Below are positions 32,701 to 42,913 of a DNA stretch of 64,000 nt, in pieces. The DNA comes from Capsicum annuum. Taxonomy: Eukaryota > Streptophyta > Magnoliopsida > Solanales > Solanaceae. Both the position numbers and the translations under genes were made by a program. The stretch is taken from assembly GCF_002878395.1 (NCBI RefSeq), contig NC_061115.1, positions 158,027,160-158,091,159 on the forward strand. Reading direction: 5' to 3'. The stretch's first letter is position 1. Each line of letters begins with the position of its first letter. Under the pieces are notes generated by a model. It did not search any database. It was given only the letters and a program-made list of their open reading frames with translations, and was not told the DNA's origin.

Positions 32701-33491
32701 AATATTGTAATACTCCAAGAATTCCAACTGATAATAGAACCATGCTTCAAACTCATGAGAAATAAATTTTAGTGATTTGGTAGTTTTAGGATCAAGTTTG
32801 ATGTGTATTAAGTCCTCAAATATGTCCTAACTATTAGGCGAATCAAAACATCCCTTACCAATTGAATTCTTGATAAGGATATTGGTACAGTTAACTTAAA
32901 ATTAGCATATATTTCGTTATACTAAGAATTTCTGACCTCCCGACACACCAAAAGATAGATAATTGAATTATCTTTCCAACGATATAAATTGTGCCAAATT
33001 CTGTTATCAGGGTGAAAATTTATGGTCATTTTATAGTGAGCTATTTGGACTGCCAAAGTGCAATAGAAAGGCCGATGGACCATGCGCCAGCGATGAAACG
33101 TCGCCCAAACCATTGCAACTGAGGCAGTAAACCCATTTTCTGGCCATAAAATGATGGTTTGAGGGGTGGTCCATCCCTGGGGTGGCAGGTCATCGCCCAA
33201 ACTATCCCGTACCTCTGTTTAGCGATTAAAAGCCTTTTTTAAAGGGATTTTTGGGCCTTTTCTACCCTGTTTAACACCTAATTACATCAAATCAAAGCAC
33301 ATAACTTCATATTCATACATAGAATCAAAAATTAGGGTTCCTTTCAAGATTAAACCTCAAGAACAAGGTTCAAACCCTTTTTAAGAAAACTCAAGAATCA
33401 AAACATCACCATTCAAGAACCTTCAAGAAAAGCCTCCAAGAATATTATCAAGGCTTCAAAAGTCAACTTGTTCCACTGAATCAAGCCAAAT

Positions 33492-33534
33492 AAGGTATGT
33501 GGGATTTGAACGAGAACAATTCTTTCATTCTTGT
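33492..33534 (+). other. Conserved hairpin 1 with donor-like motif (H 5' LTR)
   Basis: AAGGTATGTGGG, then ACGAGAAC (33510-33517), loop AATTCTTTC, ATTCTTGT (33527-33534): six normal pairs and one G-U. In the 3' LTR (39799-39840) the arms are AAGAAC and GTTCTT. Together they suggest an ancestral ACAAGAAC/GTTCTTGT stem, one step from the ACAAGGAC/GTCCTTGT stem of B. Confidence 0.6.
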
Positions 33535-34723
33535 GCCCAAAGATTAGATTTTTATTAAAGAATTTCATGTTTTTCAAAGTAAGGATTATGCCCAATATAC
33601 TTGTTTTCAATTTATGAAATTATAAGTTATTCAAGTCTTGAAATTGCATGTTATTTCACTTATTTATGTTTGAATTTGAGAATTTATTCCATGAATTGCA
33701 CATCCCTATGATGATTTGATAATGCCAAGTGTTTCTAAGATAAATGTCAAGATTTAAGCTTTATTATGAAGTTGTGGTCATTTGAGTATATATTTATATA
33801 TGAGTTTAAGACTCAAGTAAGAATTTTGATGTTTCATGAAGAGTATGTTGCTGGTATACGTTAACAAATAAGTATCTCGATTTTTTTAAAGAAAGATTGA
33901 TCATTGATCCTAAGCTAAAATAGGAATCTACATTATTTTGATATAAGGAAAAGAGAGGAAAATTTGTCTACTATTATACATTATTGTACTAATCAAGGTC
34001 GATTTTCCTAAAATTTCTAAGCCTAAGTATGGAAGTAGTATTGAGTACTAAGTTGGGTATGATTCCAAGGCCCATGCCTCAGAATTACGAGCCACTATAG
34101 GATTATAATTTACCCCAAGTGGGTTAAGATAGTGATCACTAAATTAATGATTCTATTCCGATTGCAAGGGTAGTACAGCTTTCCCCAACGTGGGCAAGAT
34201 GTTGGACTCCATGCCAGCTCATATTGTTTATGTCGGTTAGAAGAAACTCCAAAAGTTCTATAATCCCTAAGTTTCAAAAGAAGTCCCCTATTCTTCTTAA
34301 GATGAATGTATATGTTTTGAAAGCTATTGTTTTAAGATTTTCCAAGTTCCTAGAGTCTCCAAGTCTCCAAAGTTTCATAGTCCTAAAGTTCTCAAGTCCT
34401 TGTATTTCCAAAATCCTATCCTCCTCAAGATAAAAGCATAAGTTTTAAAAGTTATTGTTTTAAGATTACTTTTTGCTTACAAGCTTTGAGAATAAGAGGA
34501 GAATACAGATTTTAGAACTAAGTATAATGACTCGTGAGATTTATGCTACATGTTTCATTATTCATGATTTATGAGATTTAGATTTCAGATTTATTCAAGT
34601 TATGTGAGTCATTTATATCAGCATGCATGGTTTTATAATGAGTAATGATATTTTTGACTTAATGCATACACCACCATATCTTATTACATCTTCAAAGTAC
34701 TGATCGACATATATGTCTATGTG

Positions 34724-34744
34724 CTACATTGTCTCATAATGTAG
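34724..34744 (+). other. Conserved LTR hairpin 2 (H 5' LTR)
   Basis: CTACATT (34724-34730), loop GTCTCAT, AATGTAG (34738-34744): seven perfect pairs. The 3' LTR has the identical hairpin at 41953-41973. A CAGTAC...GTACTG-type pair lies about 25-40 bases upstream in the 3' LTR. Confidence 0.65.
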
Positions 34745-35184
34745 GTACAAGATCTAGTAGGAACATTCAGACTCAGACAGTTGCAGATTCTAGCCAGCAA
34801 GGTGATGAGTTCTCCTATTTTGAGGACTTTAGTTAGATTTATTTATGTTGTGTCTTTTCTTATTCATATGTATTGATTAGCAATAGTTGGAGTAGCTTCC
34901 CAACTATTTATAGTCAGTACAATAGAGGCTTCAAAAATGTCAGTTAGAGTCAGTATTGTAATTCTAGTCCCTCTCTTCAGACTTTATTAGTATGTAAAAG
35001 TTGTATCAGTATTGTGTTTTACAGTTTTTAGCATTTCTTTATGTTTCCACACAGTAAACACCGCTATTCATTCATAGTTAATCAGTTGCTTAGTAGTATG
35101 CCATTAGAAGGGTTAGCTTTGGATCACTTTTGGTTCTAAGCATCGTGTGACGTCTTGTAATAGATTTTTGGGGAGTTACAAACT

Positions 35185-35196
35185 TGGTATCAGAGC
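35185..35196 (+). other. Primer binding site of element H
   Basis: TGGTATCAGAGC, exact for the initiator-Met tRNA 3' end over 12 bases, four bases after the 5' LTR. Confidence 0.9.
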
Positions 35197-35282
35197 ATAG
35201 ATTTCAATTGTTCTAGGGTGTCTATGAAGTCATGTCTAGTATAGTCTTGTGGAATGGTATGGAGACATCTGTACTTTTTTTT

Positions 35283-35325
35283 GAGAGGCTACAAGACATT
35301 TAAGAAATATCTCCATTCTTTCAAG
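35283..35325 (+). promoter_or_regulatory. Leader block with GAGGCTA (candidate packaging signal), element H
   Basis: GAGAGGCTACAAGACATTTA, then AGAAATATCTCCATTCTTTC. GAGGCTA (35285-35291) is 105 bases after the LTR. Nearly identical to the block of I on the minus strand at 42783-42822. Confidence 0.5.
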
Positions 35326-38300
35326 TCTCAGATCGTGCTATAGAAAGGTTCTATAAGAAACATAAAAAACTTCTCATCCTATTCTATTCAGGCCATCTCT
35401 GCCTCATTTTTAAGGTACCATAAATAGTCAAGCTTAATTCTCCATGGAGAGCTATAGGATTATAAGAAGGCTAAAATGTATCCAATCAGTGTTTTTGAGT
35501 TTTGAAGACTGAGATGCTTTATCATGTTCAGAAAAAAATCATGCACTAAGCCCAAGTTAGATGTGCTTTTAGATTCCTCCTCAGAATCTATAATGTTAAT
35601 CTATAATTCTCTATCTATGTAATGTTTTAGAGATAACATGATCGGCAAGTTCTAATTTCCTCTCCTGATAATGCTCTCAAATTTCCTAGTAAGATGTTTT
35701 AGAATGTACCCAAAGAGTTTGAGAGGAGCTCTTTAGTGTGTCATAAGTCCCTCAAGCTAAAAGTTATGTCCTCATTCTTATGAGTTATTCAGTTGATGCA
35801 GAATTGGATATGTATTCAGACTACTCATTGACCCTTTTAATATAGATAATGCTCATGAGAGGAGATAATATGAACCTAGACTGTTAAGTGTAGTGTGCAT
35901 TCAAGGGATATTATGAACTTCAGTATTATGATTTATGAATACTAGAACCTTATTATAGTTGGAAGTATGGGTATAAAAATATAGTGTTAAGAAGATGTGG
36001 GAATGACGATTGGTAGGAAGAGTAGATGTAAGCTTATGCATGTTATTGAGATGCATTAAGGTGATATGTCCTTGTGTGTTAGTTTAGTGGAAGGTAGAGA
36101 CGGAGTTATTAGTAAGGTGAATTATTGTTGCTTGAAGTATTAGAAGAGTTATTGATAGTATTTATTGAGTTTGAAAAATATAGGATATTACTAAAGCATC
36201 TGGTGGTCTAGTGGCATTAATTTAGGTTTCCCTTGAGGCGCCAATAAAGGTGTTTAGTTGAGACTTATAGAGCTATGATAGTAATTTAGATGCATAAAAG
36301 GGTAAATAATAATAAGGTGTAGAAGGAGGATGTGTTAATGGATTATGATAAGATAGGCCGTATGATTTTGATCGATTATTGTTGCTCAAAAGTTCTAATG
36401 GAATAGTGTTTCTTGATGTTACATTTTATAGTTTCCGAGGGAGAATTGTATATAAGGTGAGTTGTCAAATCTTGCTTGACACTAGACATTAACTTTGAAC
36501 AGTGGATGGTTACCAAGGTGGGTGTAATGATTCCTTGGTTAGTGTGGCTAATTACATAGGAGTGATTTTGTAGGCTTGAACCATATATGAAATAGTTTGA
36601 GTTTAGTTAGTCGTCATTAAGTATGGTGTTGCAAGTATAATGTGCAACTGTATGCTCAAGGTAATATAGTGTTACTTTGTCCTTCTAAGGTTATTACGTG
36701 CTATGTATGGTTGGTAATTCCCTTGAGTTGATAAGTATGAATGAGGTTGTGTAATAGATGGTGTTCTTGTCAGTTAACATATGGGTTACAGGTTGGTGAT
36801 ATGGTAAGTTAGAGATGTGATATTAGCAGAGTATGAGGGAAGTTTAGCAAAGGTTTAGAGATATTGATGTATAGTGTTAGAATCTAACTTAGCAAGTGTT
36901 TAAGTTGTTATATGATGGCTTATGGGCCTATAGAAATCTAAGAGTTGAATCTTAGAAGGAGGTGTTAACATTGGGTGTTATACGTGAAGATACATGCCTT
37001 CAGGGTAAGTTTAGTTTTATATGTATTGATTTTATCCCAGACTCTAGAATAAAGTGATTGCGGTTTAGATTAAAGTTTATATAATGGTTCACAGACTGAG
37101 TGTAATGGATTAAGTCTAAGGGGGAGATGACAGAAGGAGTAACCAAATCAGACTTCTAGATTTTTGTTGAAATGTCTTTGTAGTGTAGAAAACCCGTAAG
37201 AGAGGATGATGCCCGACCTATTCTTATTTTAGTATTTCCAGTTATCCCAATACCTACTCATGCCTTACATTTTAGTTCCATGATCATATTTTATGTTCAT
37301 GCATATGATAGAGAATCATGTACCCTCTTAGTTCCCAAAATGGGGAGTTCCAATTCTTTCAGCAGTTGGAATCACATTCCATAAGTGATGAACTCCAAAT
37401 TTTGGTCATGCAGCTCATGACTCATGTACTCAAGATTTAGAGTATGTTCAATTCAAATACTCAAGTAATACTTTTAATGATCAGCCAAAATTGGATTTAT
37501 ATCATGCATGTCCTCAGATCATACCTCTTTGATCAGTTCATGATGTTAAATATTCTATTCTTCAAGCCTCAGTTGAGTGTCAAGTTATATACAATATACC
37601 TTCTTGTTTCAGATCCTCATGTTCTAACCTTTTATTACCTTTTCTTAGGTCAAGATAGTGATGACAAACTATTATCTGGATGGGAAAGAGCAAACATTTC
37701 TTGTTAATGAAAGATTGTTGTATGTTTATTTTGGCTAAGGCTATAAGTGTGAAGTAGGATTGAGGCCAAGTCGTTGATGCACGTCATGGTTAGTTAAATT
37801 TTTATATCCTATGTGTGAGTAGTTGAAATTTTATATATGTTTTCTTAAGAATAGTGCATGGAATTTATTCTTGATAGAGGTTTTTAGGATATGGCAAAGA
37901 TACTTTATGAGCGTTTGTTTAGAAGTGCATATGCGGTTATGAAAATAGGCCTGAATGTTATGTTTGTATACATGAGAAGGGATGCATTGAGCATTAGTGA
38001 ATATCTAGTACTAGGTGGATTGTAGTTGTTGGAGTGGTAATGAGGATTATTCTGGAGATAAAAAGTTGTGAAAAGTGCAGATGTTTGTGAATTCATGATT
38101 CTGACTGGTGTTATGTGTGATACCTTGTGATTTTGAGTTAGGCTTGACCATAACGAGAGAGTTAGATTCAGTTAGACTTTGGTAGATGGATTTGTCAACG
38201 GCCATGTGAGAATTATAAGTTGAGTCAATAAGTATGGTGTTTAAGGAGAAAGTTTAGTTGAGAGAGTATTTTAGAAGTGTGGCAAAGCTTTAAAGTGAGA

Positions 38301-38749
38301 AGTTGCATTGCTAGAGGCCTAGTACTTCTATCCCAACTTATGATTCACAGGTCTATGTTCCATGCTATATTTGGAGCAATGTTGTAATTCCTTATTCTGA
38401 GGTCTTTTTCAGATCATGCCCAGAGTCCCTTACTCCCTAATGGCCTTAGAAATTTTATCAGAAAGGTGTTGAAGAAATACCCTATTTGAGGGAGAGCATT
38501 CAGCATGATTCAGTCTGTGCAGCCAGAAATCCAGTTTACATCTTCCGATTTAGTCTAGTCTCATTACCTAAAAGTCTGTGAGTATGACCATTTCAAGAGA
38601 TAGTCTGTTTGCATCCAAGTAGATTGCAAATTTTAGTTCAGTACAGGCACCATGCATCAGTTTCAGATTTAGATATTAAGTCATGGTTCAGTCCGTAAGT
38701 ATCCTGTAAATCATCTTAGTCTTTTCTAGTATTTCAACCAAATTAGTTT
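35326..38749 (+). other. Non-coding interior of element H
   Basis: About 3.4 kb without a recognisable protein domain. Only short frames exist (for example 37444-37707). GTCATGCAGCTCATGACTCA at about 37407 is nearly identical to a block in A (minus strand near 6730), and surrounding words also align, so H and A share interior ancestry although their LTRs differ strongly. Confidence 0.65.
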
Positions 38750-38797
38750 CATTCGGGGATGAATGATCCCAAGGAGGGGGTGTCGTAATACCCCGAG
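38750..38797 (+). other. Internal duplicate of purine tract and LTR start (H)
   Basis: CATTCGGGGATGAATGATCC, AAGGAGGGGG, then TGTCGTAATACCCCGAG. This repeats the order of the true 3' end of the interior (CATTCGAGGACGAATGTTCC, AAGGGAGAGATAT, TGTAATACCCCGAG) about 270 bases upstream of it. The following sequence is chromovirus pol tail. Looks like a recombination scar. Confidence 0.7.
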
Positions 38798-38817
38798 TTT
38801 TAATGTCATAAACCTCT

Positions 38818-38868
38818 CATCTCTTCTCTGCGAACTCAGATCTAGCCGAAGGTGATAGTCTTCCTTAA
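38818..38868 (+). pseudogene. Fossil chromodomain tail in element H
   Basis: Reads HLFSANSDLAEGDSLP and a stop, against HLFSTTSDLSEGNTLP and a stop at the end of the B polyprotein (about 19037-19087). The following 3' UTR (GTTCTTTTCTAATCA, ATTCAGCTATATAG, AAGTTCATGCA) is also alignable with B. No other coding sequence survives, so the 3' end of H came from, or was exchanged with, an autonomous Tekay-type element. Confidence 0.8.
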
Positions 38869-39041
38869 TTCAGTTCTTTTCTAATCAAAGATTCAGCTAT
38901 ATAGCTATTCTTATTATAAGTTCATGCATTCCCAGAAGTACTCAAAGGATTAGAATTTTGTAGAATTAGTTTAGTAATTTATTTCAGCTATGCATCCTCA
39001 TTTTTTCAGCTAACCAACCTCATTCGAGGACGAATGTTCCC

Positions 39042-39054
39042 AAGGGAGAGATAT
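39042..39054 (+). other. Polypurine tract of element H
   Basis: AAGGGAGAGATAT directly before the 3' LTR start TGTAATACCCCGAG at 39055. Confidence 0.85.
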
Positions 39055-42000
39055 TGTAATACCCCGAGAATTCCAACCAATAATAGAACCATGCTTCAAA
39101 CTCATGAGAAACAAATTTTAGTGATTTGGTAGTTTTATGATCCAAGTTTGATGTGTATTAAGGCCTCAAATATGTCCTAGCTATTAGGCGAATCAAAACA
39201 TACCTTACCGATTGAATTCTTGAGAAGGATATTGGTATAGTCAACTTCAAATGAGTATATCTTTCGTTATACTATGAATATCTGAGCTCATGACACACCA
39301 ACAGATATATAATTGAATTATATTTTCAATAATTCCAATTTCTCCAAAATCCATTATCGGGGTAAAAATTTATGGCCATTTTACAGTGAGCAATCTGGAC
39401 TGCCAAAGTGCGACGAGAAGGCTGACTAAGGCAGTAAACCCATTTTCTGGCCATAAAGCAATGGTTTAAGGGATGGTCCATACCTGGGGCGATGAGGCGT
39501 CGCCCAAAGCATCCCGCACCTCCGTTTAGCGATTAAAAGCCTTTTTAAAGGAATTTTTGGGTATTTTTCACCCTTTTTAACATCTAATTACATCAAATCA
39601 AAGCACATAACTTCATATTCATCCATAGCATCAAAAATTAGGGCACCTTTCAAGATGAACCCTCAATAAAAAGGTTCAAACCCTTCTTCAAGAAAACTCA
39701 AGAATCAAAACATCACCATTCAAGAACTTTCAAGAAAAGCCTCCAAGAACATTTACAAGGCTTCAAAAGTCAAATTGTTCCATTGAATCAAGCCAAATAA
39801 GGTATGTGGGTTTGAAAAAGAACAATTCTTTTGTTCTTGTGCTCAAAGATTTAATTTTTATTAAAGAATTTCTTATTTTTCAAAGTGGAATAATGCCCAA
39901 TTTACTTGTTTTCAATTTATGAAATTATAATTTGTTGAAGTCTTTAAATTGCATGTCATTTCACTTATTTATGTTTAAATTTGAGAATTTATACCATGGA
40001 TTGCACATCCCTATGATGATTTGATATTGCCAAGTGTTTCAAAGATAAATGTCAAGATTTAAGCTTTATTATGAAGTTGTGGTCATTTGAGTATAAATTT
40101 ATATATGAGTTTAAGAATCAAGTAAGAATTTTGATGTACCATGAAGAGTATGTTGTTGGTATACTTTAACAAATAAGTATCTCAATCTTTTTTAAAGAAA
40201 TGTTGATCATTGATCCTAAGCTAAGATAGGAATCCACATTATTTCGATATAAGGCAAAGACAGGCAAAGTTGGCTACTATTATACATTATTGTACTAATT
40301 AAGGTGGATTTTCCTAGAAGTTCTGAGCTTAAGTATGGGAGCAGTATTAAGCACCGAGTTGGGTATGATTCCAAGGTCGCATACCCAAGAACTATGAGAC
40401 ATGGTAGGATTATAATTTACCCCATGTGAGTTAAGATAGTGATCACTAAAGTTAAGGTTCTATTCCGTTAGCAAGGGTAGAATAACTCTCCCCAATGTGG
40501 GCAACATGTTGGACTCCATGTCAGCTCACATGGTTTATATCGGTTAGAAGAAACTCCCAAAGTTCTATAATCCCTAAGTTTCAAAAGAAGTCCCCTATTC
40601 TCCTTAAAATGAATGTATTTGTTTTGAAAGCTATTGTTTTAAGATTTGCCAAGTTCCTAGAGTCTCCAAGTCTCCAAAGTTGCATAGTCCTAAAGTTCCC
40701 CAGTCCTTGTATTCCCAAAGTCCTATTCTCTTCAAGATAAAAGCATAAGTTTTGAATGTTATTGTTTTAAGATTCCTTTTTGCTTACAAGCTTTGAGAAT
40801 AAGGGTGTGTTTGGTATGATGGAAAATATTTTCCATGGAAAATGTTTTCTTGGAAAATGTTTTCTTGGAAAATAAGTTGGTTTTCTATTTATTTTCTCAT
40901 GTTTGGTTGGTGAATGGAAAATATTTTCCGAAAAATATTTTATGGTGTTTAGTTGGTGAGTAGAGAGTATTTTTTAGAAAAATATTTTCTAGTGTTCGAT
41001 TGATGAGTGAAAAAATATTTTTTTAGAAAATACTACTATCTATTAACTAGTATATCAGTGTCTCTAGCAACTCAACAATTTGTAAGAACTTATTTAAGCA
41101 TAACAAATAATATCAATATCGAATACTAAAATATTACACTCACTAAATTTAAGCAACTATTAATTAACAAATATAGGAGACACTTTTCAAAATTTTGTTA
41201 GGACAATCTCAAGATACTACAATTAATAGAAATATAACAGAACGACAAACTTATTCAACCTCGTGAAACAAGTTACATCGATAACAAAATGAAATATGCA
41301 ATTAACAAAAGTAACATAAGTCTTCCTCTATTCATATGAAAATAACAATATATTCAACAAATTGAAAATGAAAAAAATTCGGGCTTCATTATTTTTTATT
41401 TCAAACAGTGAAAAATTGAAGCAAAGCACAGCGAAAAACATTTCTGAGTAATGTAAATTTTTTAGAAATGTAAATTTTTTTAGTCATGTGAATATAAGTG
41501 TTGTTGGGGTGGGTATTTTTTTAGTCATGTGAGGTTAGAAGTCACATTTGTCATTTTCTGGAAAATGACTTCCCTTGGCCCATGAGGGACGTCATTTTCC
41601 ATCAAATGGTGGAAAATAAATTGTCTTGAAAAATATTTTCCTAAACTTTTGTTGCAACCAAACAAGGGAAAACCGGAAAATATTTTCTGAAAAATATTTT
41701 CCATCATACCAAACACACCCTAAGAGGAGAATATATATTTTAGAACTAAGTATAATGACTCAAGATATTTATACTACATGTTACATTATTCATGATTTAT
41801 TAGATTTAGAGTTCAGATTTATTCAAGCTATGTGAGTCATTTATATCAGCATGCATGGTTTTATAACGAGTAATGATATTGTTGACTTAATGCATACACC
41901 CTCATATACTCAGTACATCCTCAAAGTACTGATCCACGTATATTTATATATGCTACATTGTCTCATAATGTAGGTACAAGATCTAGTAGGCACATTCAGA

Positions 42001-42409
42001 CTCAGATAGTTGCAGATTCCAGCTAGCAAGGTGATGAGTCCTCCTACTTTAGGGACTTCAGTTGGATTTATTTATCTTGTATCTTTTCTTATTCATATGT
42101 ATTGATTAGCGATAGTTGGAGTAGCTTACCAACTATTTATAGTCAGTATAGTAGAGGCTTCACAGATGTCAGTTAGAGTCAGTATTGTAATTTTAGTCCT
42201 TCTCTTTAGACTTTATTAGAATGTAAAAGTGGTATCAGTATTGTGTTTTACAGATTTAAGCATTTCTCTATATTTTTGCGTAGTAAACTCCATCATTCAT
42301 TCATATTTAATCAATTTCTTCGTAGTATGCCAGTAAAAGGGTTAGCTTGGGATCACTTGTGGTCCTAAGCACCGTGTGATGTCTCGGGATAGCTTTTTGG
42401 GGCGTTACA
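39055..42409 (+). repeat. Element H 3' LTR, interrupted by a MITE
   Basis: TGTAATACCCCGAGAATTCC to GGCGTTACA. Without the MITE and its extra TAA it is about 2434 bases, close to the 2475 of the 5' copy. Includes a CCATGT/ACATGG inverted repeat near 40516-40532, which is decayed in the 5' LTR. Confidence 0.92.
40803..41720. mobile_element. Tourist/PIF-Harbinger-like MITE
   Basis: 918 bases with terminal inverted repeats of about 30 identical bases starting GGGTGTGTTTGGTATGATGG and a perfect TAA duplication (40800-40802 and 41721-41723). The TIR start and the 3-bp TAA duplication match the Tourist/PIF-Harbinger type from memory. Subterminal sequence is made of repeated GGAAAATNTTTTC words; the middle (41000-41500) is AT-rich and non-coding. 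No transposase. The empty site is visible in the 5' LTR (GAGAATAAGAGGAG, near 34487). Confidence 0.9.
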
Positions 42410-42897
42410 AATATCCCTTGAATGCAACCTTTATTTAACAAACGAGGTTCACACTATCTTTTCTCATGAGCACTATCTGTATTGAAGGGTTAACGAGGAA
42501 TCGAAATACATATCTTACTTTCTCTTAACTGAATAACTCATAAAGATAAGGAAATAACTTTCAACCCTAGGAACTTATAATACACTAGCGAGCTCTTGTC
42601 AAGCCTCTTGTGTGACTTCTAAAGTTACTGATAGTAAATCTAAGAGAATCATCTTAGGAGAAATTGGATCTTGCCAATCATGTTATTTCAAGAATAAGTC
42701 ATAGATGAAGGATTATGGAGTAACACACGAATCGAAAGAAGTTTTTGAGAGAACAACTTTACAGAATAATCTAGAGCATGAAGAAGAGAAATATTTCTTA
42801 AATTCCCTGTAGCCTCTCGAAGAAAAGTACAGACATCTCCGTACCGTTCCGCAGGAATCAACTAGACACAGCTTCACAGACACCCTAGGACACTTGA
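42410..42897 (-). other. Interior of element I, PBS-proximal part
   Basis: Starts with the second AATAT of H. On the minus strand the leader block GAGAGGCTACAGGGAATTTA with AGAAATATTTCTCTTCTT is at 42783-42822; its GAGGCTA is 98 bases from the LTR. No coding signal. Confidence 0.65.
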
Positions 42898-42910
42898 ACT
42901 CTGATACCGA
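42898..42910 (-). other. Primer binding site of element I
   Basis: Minus strand CGGTATCAGAGTT, two or three changes from the initiator-Met complement, next to the LTR boundary at 42914. Confidence 0.75.
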
Positions 42911-42913
42911 GTT

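Larger units (their letters stand above)
32706..35180 (+). repeat. Element H 5' LTR
   Basis: TGTAATACTCCAAGAATTCC to GGGAGTTACA, 2475 bases. GC-rich segment near 33060-33200 (GCGCCAGCGATGAAACGTCG and GGCGGTC-like words), hairpin 1 at 33492-33534, an inverted repeat near 34205-34235, hairpin 2 at 34724-34744. The two LTRs have the same landmarks and differ mostly by transitions. Confidence 0.92.
32706..42409 (+). mobile_element. Element H: complete non-coding LTR element with fossil pol tail
   Basis: Flanked by perfect AATAT (32701-32705 and 42410-42414). LTRs 32706-35180 and 39055-42409, TG...CA ends, initiator-Met-type primer site, and purine tract at 39042. The 3.9-kb interior has no gag-pol apart from a 16-codon chromodomain tail at 38818-38868. 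Nested in I. The left LTR lacks the MITE present in the right one, so the MITE arrived after H. Most likely mobilised in trans. Confidence 0.92.

Noticed and set aside
37444..37707. 87-codon plus frame in the interior of H
   Set aside because: Hydrophobic chance composition; the aligned region of A has no matching open frame.
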